Positions 1 through 5,385 of a stretch of 5,385 bases of DNA are shown piece by piece. The stretch spans positions 1 to 5,385 of the forward strand of contig JALOPK010000248.1 in assembly GCA_025453925.1 (NCBI GenBank). The letters run 5' to 3'. The notes under the pieces were generated by a model. The model did no database searches and was not told the DNA's origin. It saw nothing but the letters and a program-made list of their open reading frames with translations. The position numbers were made by a program, and so were the translations under genes. Numbering within the stretch: the first letter of the stretch is position 1; each line of letters begins with the position of its first letter. The DNA is from Candidatus Eiseniibacteriota bacterium (GTDB lineage Bacteria > JAFGKV01).

Positions 1-46
1 CTTGTGGGGAGTCTGCGTGTCTGCGTCCGTGGTGTGACACGCCATC

Positions 47-80
47 TCCTCGCCCAGCGGGAGAGGATGAAGGTGAGGGG
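47..80 (+). repeat. REP-like palindrome, copy 1 (imperfect)
   Basis: TCCTCGCCC (47-55) faces GGGAGAGGA (59-67) across the loop AGC. This gives a 9-bp stem with one G-A mismatch (52/62), followed by the tail GGTGAGGGG at 72-80. A hairpin with a CTCTCCC-loop-GGGAGAG core followed by a G-rich GGTGAGGG tail is the layout of repetitive extragenic palindromes found in many high-GC bacteria. GGTGT (31-35) and ACACC (81-85) also flank it as a possible outer pairing. It is related to copy 2 but in the opposite orientation. Whether it is repeated elsewhere in the genome cannot be seen from this window. Confidence 0.5.
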
Positions 81-141
81 ACACCACGGGGGGTATCGCC
101 TATCGGCTCTCTGCTCTCTGCTATCGTCCCCAGAGACCACG

Positions 142-185
142 CTCACCCCCTCAACCCCGCCTTCTCCCACGGGAGAAGGCGGGGT
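142..185 (-). repeat. REP-like palindrome, copy 2 (perfect 15-bp stem)
   Basis: ACCCCGCCTTCTCCC (154-168) is the exact reverse complement of GGGAGAAGGCGGGGT (171-185), with only AC between them. It is preceded by CTCACCCCCTCA (142-153), which on the minus strand reads as a GGTGAG-type tail after the hairpin. Core and tail resemble copy 1 inverted, so the two face each other tail to tail about 60 bases apart, as in paired (BIME-like) REP elements. The stem could also act as a bidirectional transcription stop, but no T-tract follows on either strand. Confidence 0.6.
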
Positions 186-482
186 CGCTCCGCCGAATCA
201 TTTGTACGCACTTGTGCTGCCCTGCGCACACATGGCCGTTCGCGAAGGGACGGCGCATTCTGGCAGACGGGGCAACTGTCTGCTGCCTCCGCATCTCACC
301 CCCACAGTGTCAAGCGTGTTCCGTGTCCCCATGATCCGCGGGTTGCCCCCGTGGCATTGCCGGCCCCATGGGTGAGCGGCAAGGATGAGGGCACGGCCTT
401 CCCTCACCTGCGGGCGGGTCGGAGCGCCGCTCCTGTGCGGCCGGGAGCCGAGTGTCTCCCCGTGTGGGGCGAACCACTCGAC

Positions 483-510
483 TTGACTTCGGACGGATTC
501 GATGCAGACT
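483..510 (+). promoter_or_regulatory. Weak candidate sigma-70 promoter for the ankyrin gene
   Basis: TTGACT at 483-488 matches five of six bases of a -35 box. The best -10 candidate, CAGACT at 505-510 after a 16-base spacer, matches only three of six. If it is real, transcription would begin near 517, downstream of the in-frame ATG at 502, which would agree with the start at 550. In GC-rich DNA such matches are weak evidence. Confidence 0.25.
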
Positions 511-534
511 CCCATCACTTCGTATGAGCTACGT

Positions 535-543
535 AGAAGGAGG
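535..543 (+). promoter_or_regulatory. Strong Shine-Dalgarno site fixing the ankyrin gene start
   Basis: AGAAGGAGG ends six bases before the ATG at 550. It is the best ribosome-binding site in the window. It selects that ATG over the in-frame ATG at 502, which has no comparable site and would put a charged RRRRNK stretch ahead of the signal peptide. Confidence 0.85.
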
Positions 544-549
544 AACAAG

Positions 550-1689
550 ATGCGTCTGCCACGGAACATGCCAGTGATGATCACCGGCCTCGCAATCCTG
601 GTGACTGGATGCGCGACGACCCGCCCCAACCTCATGGATGTGGACGATTATCAGGCCCGGGCCGCAGTGGAGTCATCCATCGGCTCGTCACCGCTCCACC
701 GGTGCGCGACTTTCGGCACCGTTGCGCAGGTGGTGGATCACATCCGCCAGGGCGCGAACGTGAACGCTCGTGACGGGGTCGGCCAAACACCCCTGTTCCC
801 TGCCGTGGTGCGGGGCGACAAGCGGATCGCCCAGGAGCTGCTGGATCATGATGCCGATGTCAACGCCAGCACGCCCCTGGGATTCACCCCACTCCATGTC
901 GCGGCAACGGCGTCTGAGGACCTCAAGACCATTACAAGACTGCTCATCTCCCGAGGGGCAGACGTGAATGCCACCACAAAGACAGGGCTCACTCCCCTGC
1001 ATCTGGCGGTCTCCCACGGCAGGTCGAAGGTGGCCGATGCACTGTTGGACAAGGGGGCGAACCCAAACACCGTCGATGTGAACGGCGTATCGCCCCTGTA
1101 TGAGGCCTCCCGCCGGGGTGACGAGCGAATCGCCAAGGCGCTCCTGTCGCGAAAGGCGGACGTGAACGCCCGAACCGAGAACGGCGCCACGGCGATGCAC
1201 GCTGCCGTTCTGTATGGTCACGAGAAGATCGTCAAACTGCTGCTGGACAAGGGCGCCGACGTCAATGCCCGATCGACCAATGGCTCCACGCCGCTCCACG
1301 TTGCCTCGGCCGCAGGCCACGACAAGGTCGTCAAACTGCTGCTGGAACGCGGCGCCAACATGGGTGCGGAAAACGATGATGGGCTCACCCCCCTGGGCAT
1401 CGCCAACAGGTTTTCCCGGAAGGATGTCGCTGATGTCTTCGTGAAGGCCACGCCGCCCGCGGATCAATCCCCTGCAGCCGCGCCCGCGGAACCTGTGGCC
1501 AAACCGGTGAAGAAAGACGCGAAGAAGCCCTCATCCAAGAAGGGCACCTCGGCCTCGGCGAAGCAGTCATCGACGGCAGACGGGACGATTACCCAGCGGC
1601 TGGAGCGCCTGAAGCAGCTCTACGACGATGGGCTCATCGATGAAGACGAGTACAAGGAGGAGAAGGCCCGGATCCTCAAGGAGATCTAG
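550..1689 (+). CDS. Ankyrin-repeat lipoprotein with C-terminal SHOCT-like domain
   Basis: This is a 379-residue exported protein. The N-terminus is short and basic, followed by a hydrophobic stretch and the lipobox VTGC, with Cys21 as the predicted lipidation site. No Asp follows the Cys, so in a Gram-negative cell it would probably go to the outer membrane. Eight ankyrin units run from about residue 46 to 303. Units at 46, 79, 112 (35 residues), 147, 180, 213, 246 and 279 carry the TPLH, GADVNA and LLL signatures; the last is partial. A Lys/Ala/Pro/Ser-rich linker (304-345) leads to a SHOCT-like end (346-379) with the pattern LERLKQLYDDGLIDEDEY. Ankyrin arrays bind proteins and SHOCT is a short helical hairpin often at protein ends, so an envelope-anchored binding scaffold is inferred; the partner is unknown. 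It appears monocistronic and converges with the kinase gene. The start at 550 is chosen for its ribosome-binding site and signal peptide. Confidence 0.9.
   Translation: MRLPRNMPVMITGLAILVTGCATTRPNLMDVDDYQARAAVESSIGSSPLHRCATFGTVAQVVDHIRQGANVNARDGVGQTPLFPAVVRGDKRIAQELLDHDADVNASTPLGFTPLHVAATASEDLKTITRLLISRGADVNATTKTGLTPLHLAVSHGRSKVADALLDKGANPNTVDVNGVSPLYEASRRGDERIAKALLSRKADVNARTENGATAMHAAVLYGHEKIVKLLLDKGADVNARSTNGSTPLHVASAAGHDKVVKLLLERGANMGAENDDGLTPLGIANRFSRKDVADVFVKATPPADQSPAAAPAEPVAKPVKKDAKKPSSKKGTSASAKQSSTADGTITQRLERLKQLYDDGLIDEDEYKEEKARILKEI
1229..1346 (+). repeat. Near-identical ankyrin units at DNA level
   Basis: The 19-base string TCGTCAAACTGCTGCTGGA occurs at 1229-1247 and again at 1328-1346, exactly 99 bases (one 33-residue unit) apart. 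It encodes the IVKLLLD and VVKLLLE helices of ankyrin units 6 and 7. Other units differ more in sequence, so this pair looks like the most recent tandem duplication within the array. Confidence 0.7.
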
Positions 1690-1722
1690 GGGCCCGCTCC
1701 GGCTCTCTCCCGCCTGGGGTCA

Positions 1723-1764
1723 GACGGACGGACGGACGCGAGGCGCGGTGCTCAGGCTCGCGTC
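1723..1764. terminator. Candidate stem-loop between convergent genes
   Basis: GACGCGAG (1735-1742) pairs perfectly with CTCGCGTC (1757-1764) around a 14-base loop. It lies 45 bases after the ankyrin stop and about 40 bases beyond the kinase stop, so it could serve both transcripts. The left arm begins in a run of four GACG units (1723-1738). No T-tract follows on either strand, so it is not a typical intrinsic terminator. Confidence 0.3.
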
Positions 1765-1805
1765 GGTCAGGGTGGAAAGGCCTCCGGATTGCGGCCACCG
1801 GCGTT

Positions 1806-3155
1806 TCACTCAGCGAAGCACCCCTCTATCAGTGTGACGCCGTCAACGATGGAAAGCTCGCTCACCGACCATGCGTGGGCAAGACCGGGATGCCGGCCAG
1901 GGAACTCGCCCGACACGGCGTCACGCAGCAGGGCCACGCCGTCGGGGGACGCGATGGCTCCCGCGGCGCCCTTGTCGCCGCCGCCCAGCATCCGCTCCCC
2001 CCACACTCCCGGCACGGTGCGGGCGATGTCGCACATCGTCTCCATCTCCGGCCCGGAGATCTCGTAGTCATCGCGCAGTCCGATGCCGTCCTCTCGGAAA
2101 CACCGCCCGACGGTCCGCATGTCGCCGGCGCGCCAGGCCCGTACCATCACGGGAAAACGGAGACGGGCGGCGTGGATGTACGAGAGCCGTCGCAGCAAGG
2201 GGGACGGAACGGGGATTGCCCCCTGCCGGATCGCCGTGTGCTGCGCGGGGGTGACCTCGGCCAGCGACCGCACCGGGAGTCCCGCGGCGTTGAGGATCTC
2301 GACCAACTCCTCGCACTCCTGCCGCCTGACGCGGTACGTCGAATGCTCGAGCCCGGGGCGCACCGTGCCCGTGTCCATCATCATCAGGCGGAACTCCGGC
2401 GTGTCCGTGGGGAACGGAATCCGCTCGATGGCGCCGGATGACGGGAGAAACCGTGTGCCCATGCCCTTTCGCGCGAAGAGGATCATGACCTGATCCAGCA
2501 GCCCGCAGGGAGAACCGACGTAGTCATTCTCCACGGCCTGCGCCAGCCTGGCGACCCGCAACCGGTCCTCGATCGTGAGCCCGTTGGCATCCAGCAGGGA
2601 CAGGATGAGGTTGACGCAGAGCGAGGCGGAGCGGGACATACCCCCGCCGGGAATGTCGCTGTGGATAACCGCCTCGATGCCGGTTGTCAGCCGCATGCCC
2701 GACCCGCCCAGCACGTAGGCGACCCCCAGGGGGAACCTCGCCCATCTGCCGGCGAGCTCTGGACTGCGGAGCCTCGGGATCTCCCCCAGCCGGAACTCTA
2801 CCACGCCCTCGCCTGGAAATGCGGTGCTGTGGATACGCACGCGGTCAGTGGAAAGCGGGCGGTATGCGAGCCAGAGGAAACGATCGACCCCCACGCCGAA
2901 CAGCTCGCAACCATTGTAGTCGCCATGCTCAACTCCGAGGCAGAAGCGGGCCGACGTCCGCCGAAGCCGCGCGCCGGCCAGCCCAATGCCCAGCGGGAGT
3001 GCGGCCCGGGAAATGGCGTCCACGGCGCGGCGGTCCGCTCCTTCGAGCACTCTTGCCACGGGCCCGATCAGCCTCTGTCCGGATCTGTCCGGCGGAGGCC
3101 GGGGCCCGGATTGCGGGGAACGGGGCGCGACGGCCCCCTCGGCGCGGCGGCGCAT
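1806..3155 (-). CDS. Galactokinase-like GHMP sugar kinase
   Basis: The frame encodes 449 residues from the ATG at 3155. Galactokinases phosphorylate C1 of galactose-type sugars with ATP in the cytoplasm. Motif 1 is ARFCLGVEHGDYNGC (69-83), matching the family's GRVNLIGEHTDYNGG. The ATP loop is DIPGGGMSRSASL (167-179), the catalytic region CGLLDQ (217-222, Asp221), a substrate Tyr lies in HSTYRVRRQECEE (Tyr274), and motif 3 is MLGGGDKGAAG (389-399). By comparison with human GALK1, the sugar-site Arg70, Glu76, His77, Asp79, Asp221 and Tyr274 appear kept. Divergence lies in the ATP loop (MSRS instead of LSSS), in motif 3 (no Phe or Cys) and in the usual RHVVxEN stretch. The substrate may therefore be galactose, galacturonate, L-arabinose or another sugar. 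The first 32 residues are Arg/Pro-rich and unlike the family, and no ribosome-binding site precedes this ATG. GTG codons at 3059 and 3050 are credible alternative starts and give a more usual length. Family call high; exact substrate and start uncertain. Confidence 0.85.
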   Translation of the reverse strand: MRRRAEGAVAPRSPQSGPRPPPDRSGQRLIGPVARVLEGADRRAVDAISRAALPLGIGLAGARLRRTSARFCLGVEHGDYNGCELFGVGVDRFLWLAYRPLSTDRVRIHSTAFPGEGVVEFRLGEIPRLRSPELAGRWARFPLGVAYVLGGSGMRLTTGIEAVIHSDIPGGGMSRSASLCVNLILSLLDANGLTIEDRLRVARLAQAVENDYVGSPCGLLDQVMILFARKGMGTRFLPSSGAIERIPFPTDTPEFRLMMMDTGTVRPGLEHSTYRVRRQECEELVEILNAAGLPVRSLAEVTPAQHTAIRQGAIPVPSPLLRRLSYIHAARLRFPVMVRAWRAGDMRTVGRCFREDGIGLRDDYEISGPEMETMCDIARTVPGVWGERMLGGGDKGAAGAIASPDGVALLRDAVSGEFPGRHPGLAHAWSVSELSIVDGVTLIEGCFAE

Positions 3156-3210
3156 GGGTGGGCCGGGGGGACGTGGTCAGGATCGGGGAACCGCCTGCGG
3201 CGCATGGGCC

Positions 3211-3234
3211 GGTCTCCTTTCTGGGGGCGAGACC
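3211..3234 (-). promoter_or_regulatory. Hairpin holding a Shine-Dalgarno site
   Basis: Read on the minus strand, GGTCTC and GAGACC form a 6-bp stem with a 12-base loop. The sequence AAAGGAGA (plus-strand 3213-3220) spans the end of the loop and the 3' arm, and its GGAG core lies 8 bases before the ATG at 3205. That ATG is not in frame with the kinase (see findings). Folding could limit ribosome access, but a 6-bp stem is easily found by chance. Confidence 0.3.
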
Positions 3235-3250
3235 TCAGGCATGAGGGGGC

Positions 3251-3286
3251 TTCCCCCTCGCATCGCGAAGCGAGTACGGCGGGGAA
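3251..3286. repeat. Nested imperfect inverted repeat
   Basis: TTCCCC (3251-3256) pairs with GGGGAA (3281-3286). Inside it, CTCGC (3257-3261) pairs with GCGAG (3270-3274) around an 8-base loop. A 6-base bulge, TACGGC, sits on one side. It would lie in the 5' leader of a kinase transcript started upstream. It could be a structured leader, a degenerate dispersed repeat or chance. Confidence 0.35.
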
Positions 3287-3653
3287 ACCTCACACCTCCG
3301 CCCCGGAACCTCAAGGACGGTGCGCCCGAAGAACCGCGGATGCCGCCCGGGGCTTGCGTCTCGGAGGCGAGGCCTTACTTTCGGCTCCGCATTCCCCCGG
3401 GGGCCGTCCGATGCCACATCGCTGAGGCGGAGCGGCCGGACGCCGGCTCAGGGGTGTGATGATCCGGCTGCTGACCTATCATCCGCTGCGACATCTCACC
3501 GATCGTGCAATCCACCGGCTGGCGGACTCGGGATGCAACGGCGGTCGAATGCGATCGTATGGGTGAATCCGAGTACCAGAGACCGGCCCGCGCCTGACCA
3601 GATGTGTCGCGTTGGCCGGTCCGCTGGAAGCCGGCAGCCGGCAGCGCGCACAC

Positions 3654-3657
3654 GAGG
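3654..3657 (+). promoter_or_regulatory. Ribosome-binding site of the transporter gene
   Basis: GAGG lies nine bases before the ATG at 3667. It is modest but well placed, and that ATG leads directly into the first membrane helix, so the start is well supported. Confidence 0.55.
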
Positions 3658-3666
3658 TCGAGCACC

Positions 3667-5385
3667 ATGGAAAGCGTGATACTGATCGGGATCATCCTGG
3701 GGGCCTTCGTGCTCTTCGTGACCCAGGTCGTACGTACCGAGATCACGGCCCTGGCGATCCTTGCTGCCTTGGCCCTCTCCGGCATCCTGGAAATGGATCA
3801 GGTTCTCGCGGGATTCTCCAGCCCGGCGACGATCACGGTAGGCGCCATGCTCATCCTGAGCGAAGGCCTATCCCGCGCCGGAGTCGCGGACTACGCGGCC
3901 GCTCTGCTGGAGCGGTGGGCCGGAAGCGCGGGCTGGCGAATCCTGCTGGCCCTCGGGCTCACCGTCGGCTTTTTCAGCGCCTTCATGAACAACACCGCCA
4001 TCGTGGCCATCACGATTCCCATCGTGCTCACCCTCTGCCAGCGCAAGGGCCATGCACCGTCGAAATATCTGCTGCCGGTGAGCTACTTCGCGATTCTGGG
4101 CGGCACCTGCACCCTCGTGGGCACCAGCACCAACATCATCGTGGATTCCCTCTCCCGTTCACAGGGAGGGCCATCATTCGCAATGTTCGAATTCACCGGC
4201 CTGGGAGTGATCTGCCTCGCCGTTGGCATCGCCTGCATTCTGCTCCTCGCCCGCACCCTCCCCGTTCGCTCCCCGCTGAGCCTGATGCTTTCACCGAGGG
4301 CGCGCAGTCAGTTCGTGACCGAGATCTCCATCCCCGCCCGCAGCCGGTATGCGGGGCGGGCGCTTCGGGAGATGGCCAGGGAGATCCGGGTGCTCGAGCT
4401 GTTCCGTGGTGACGACTCCATGTTGAATCCCGATGCTGACCTCCCGGTTCGCGAGGGGGATATCCTCCTCATCGAAGGAAGCGCCCGGGCAATTCGCAAC
4501 CTGATGATCAACGATGAGGTGGCGCTTGCCACCGCGGTGGCGGACGAGGAGCGGGTCAGCATCCGGCAGATCGATCGCACGGTCACCGAACTGGTGATTA
4601 CTCCCAACTCGCGCTTTGTCGGCCAGCGGATGAAGGATGTCGGGCTCCGACGTCGCTACGGAATTCTGGTCATGGCGGCGCGCCGTCTGGGTATGCAACA
4701 TCACATGTATGGGCTGCGAAAGATGGGCCTGCGCCCGGGTGATGTCCTGCTGGTGCAAGGCAACCTGGAGTCACTGCACGACCTGCAGGAGAGCGGCGAC
4801 GTCCTTCTGGTGGAGGGAGTCGAGCGGACGATGACCTCTCCGCAGAGGGCCCCCTGCGCCATCGGCATCCTCGGCGCGGTCGTGCTGCTGGCCGCATTGA
4901 ACGTTGCCCCGCTGCTCGCGCTGGCGTTCCTGGGCATTGTGGTGATGCTGGTCACCCGGTGTCTCACCATGGCCGACGCGACCCGCTCGTTGGACAGCTC
5001 GGTCCTGCTGCTCCTTGCGGGAACCATCCCCCTGGGCACAGCGATGACGACCACGGGCATCGCCACGAAACTTGGCCAAGCCATGGTCTCCCTGGCCGGC
5101 GGCCATCCCCTCCTGACGCTCAGCCTGTGCTTTCTCTTGACAAGCATGCTCACCGAGGTGGTCTCCAACAACGCCACGGCGGCATTGCTCACGCCGGTGG
5201 CGCTGGCGGTAGCCGCGGAAGCAGGCATCAATCCCAAGGCCATGCTGATGGCCGTCGTGTTCGGCGCCAGTTCCAGCTTCGCAACGCCCATGGGCTACCA
5301 GACGAACGCCATGGTCATGGGAGCCGGCGGCTACCTGTTTCGGGACTATCTCCGCCTGGGGTTGCCACTGAAACTGGTGTTTTGG
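3667..5385 (+). CDS. SLC13/DASS-family permease with two RCK_C domains (3' end cut)
   Basis: The frame is open for 573 residues to the window edge; the stop lies outside. Ending at GLPLKLVFW, it probably lacks about 15-25 residues of the last helix. The N-terminal membrane half (about 1-200) contains FMNNTAIV (106-113) and GTSTNIIV (152-159). The C-terminal half (about 394-573) contains EVVSNNATAALLTPVA (497-512) and FATPMGYQTNAMVMGAGGY (538-556). These paired Asn-Thr helical-hairpin motifs are the Na+ and substrate sites of the divalent-anion:Na+ symporter family. Between the halves, a soluble segment (about 212-388) holds two RCK_C (TrkA-C) domains at about 213-283 and 300-385. They share the REGDILLIEG and RPGDVLLVQG strands. 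This arrangement is typical of bacterial SLC13 permeases related to sulfate transporters; RCK_C domains elsewhere bind small regulatory ligands. The substrate (sulfate, another anion or a carboxylate) cannot be told from sequence. It diverges from the kinase gene; no functional link is evident. Confidence 0.92.
   Translation, partial: MESVILIGIILGAFVLFVTQVVRTEITALAILAALALSGILEMDQVLAGFSSPATITVGAMLILSEGLSRAGVADYAAALLERWAGSAGWRILLALGLTVGFFSAFMNNTAIVAITIPIVLTLCQRKGHAPSKYLLPVSYFAILGGTCTLVGTSTNIIVDSLSRSQGGPSFAMFEFTGLGVICLAVGIACILLLARTLPVRSPLSLMLSPRARSQFVTEISIPARSRYAGRALREMAREIRVLELFRGDDSMLNPDADLPVREGDILLIEGSARAIRNLMINDEVALATAVADEERVSIRQIDRTVTELVITPNSRFVGQRMKDVGLRRRYGILVMAARRLGMQHHMYGLRKMGLRPGDVLLVQGNLESLHDLQESGDVLLVEGVERTMTSPQRAPCAIGILGAVVLLAALNVAPLLALAFLGIVVMLVTRCLTMADATRSLDSSVLLLLAGTIPLGTAMTTTGIATKLGQAMVSLAGGHPLLTLSLCFLLTSMLTEVVSNNATAALLTPVALAVAAEAGINPKAMLMAVVFGASSSFATPMGYQTNAMVMGAGGYLFRDYLRLGLPLKLVFW

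Larger units (their letters stand above)
1..480. other. Intergenic region, no supported gene
   Basis: I see no credible gene here on either strand. The open frames have no ribosome-binding site, no recognisable domain and Pro/Arg/Ser-rich low-information translations. The left part holds two REP-like palindromes, listed separately. The right part has only small imperfect dyads, such as TGAGGG at 386-391 facing CCCTCA at 401-406, and the GGAGC/GCTCC pair near 421-433. Whatever gene lies to the left ends outside the window. This stretch probably combines a 3' flank, dispersed repeats and the upstream region of the ankyrin gene. Confidence 0.6.
3156..3666. other. Divergent intergenic region between kinase and transporter
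   Basis: I see no convincing gene in these 511 bases; the open frames give Arg/Pro/Gly-rich translations without family features. On the minus side, 3068-3205 could be a 45-codon leader ORF with a good ribosome-binding site. The region holds several dyads: GGTCTC/GAGACC at 3211-3234, a nested hairpin at 3251-3286 and the palindrome CCCCCGGGGG at 3394-3403. Promoters for both flanking genes should lie here, but I cannot point to convincing -35/-10 boxes. The part from about 3470 to 3600 is less G+C-rich than its surroundings and is the likelier site of the transporter promoter. Confidence 0.5.

Noticed and set aside
46-185. CRISPR-like array
   Set aside because: There are only two palindromes, in opposite orientation, with no regular direct repeats or spacers and no cas gene.
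4-375. Open frame on the plus strand across the REP-like region
   Set aside because: It begins at a GTG with no ribosome site, runs through both palindromes, and its translation is low-complexity without any family feature.
383-408. Third possible REP-like dyad (GATGAGGG facing CCCTCACC)
   Set aside because: The stem is only 7 of 8 pairs, lacks the CTCTCCC-type core and has a 9-base loop; too weak to call a third copy.
198-635. Minus-strand open frame overlapping the start of the ankyrin gene
   Set aside because: It overlaps a well-supported gene, has no domain signature, and is expected by chance in GC-rich DNA.
688-1467. Long minus-strand open frame (259 codons) opposite the ankyrin array
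   Set aside because: Its repeated pattern is the mirror of the ankyrin repeats on the other strand; the sense frame has the lipobox, ribosome site and ankyrin motifs.
2661-3425. Plus-strand open frame (254 codons) opposite the 5' half of the kinase
   Set aside because: It is antisense to conserved kinase motifs and its translation is Arg/Pro/Gly-rich with no recognisable fold.
3375-3785. Minus-strand open frame entering the transporter gene
   Set aside because: It overlaps the N-terminal transporter helices antisense, and no family resemblance is visible.
3612-4412. Plus-strand open frame (266 codons) overlapping the transporter in another frame
   Set aside because: It is a His/Arg/Pro-rich out-of-frame shadow; the other frame carries the full SLC13 motifs.

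Overview
This GC-rich bacterial window holds three protein-coding genes separated by two long non-coding stretches. A lipobox Cys on the first protein shows an exported, lipid-anchored product, and the palindromic repeats at the left end are of a kind dispersed in many high-GC genomes. The sequence does not allow a firm taxonomic placement; a Gram-negative or Planctomycetes/Lentisphaerae-like environmental bacterium is possible, but this is a guess.

Layout: (1) 1-480 shows no convincing gene. It carries two REP-like palindromes in inverted orientation (about 47-80 and 142-185), the second a perfect 15-bp inverted repeat. (2) 550-1689 (+) encodes a 379-residue ankyrin-repeat lipoprotein: lipobox Cys21, eight ankyrin units, a Lys/Ala/Pro-rich linker and a C-terminal SHOCT-like helical hairpin. 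A strong Shine-Dalgarno sequence fixes the start at 550. (3) 1690-1805 is a short gap between convergent genes, with a GACG tetranucleotide run and an 8-bp stem-loop. (4) 1806-3155 (-) encodes a GHMP-superfamily sugar kinase of the galactokinase type. The sugar-site residues are kept, but the phosphate-binding loop and third motif are divergent, and its true start is uncertain. (5) 3156-3666 is a divergent intergenic region with several small hairpins. (6) 3667-5385 (+) encodes an SLC13/DASS-type membrane transporter with two cytosolic RCK_C (TrkA-C) domains inserted between its membrane halves; it runs off the right edge.

Nothing shows that the three genes form one pathway. The ankyrin gene and the kinase converge, and the kinase and transporter diverge, so each is probably its own transcription unit, although kinase and transporter could share regulatory DNA. 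I found no phage, transposase, CRISPR, tRNA or rRNA signal, and no strong evidence of an undescribed system. The points most worth a second look are the kinase's altered motifs, its odd 5' end (a hairpin-held Shine-Dalgarno sequence leading a 45-codon ORF that stops just before a GTG), and the ankyrin-SHOCT lipoprotein architecture.
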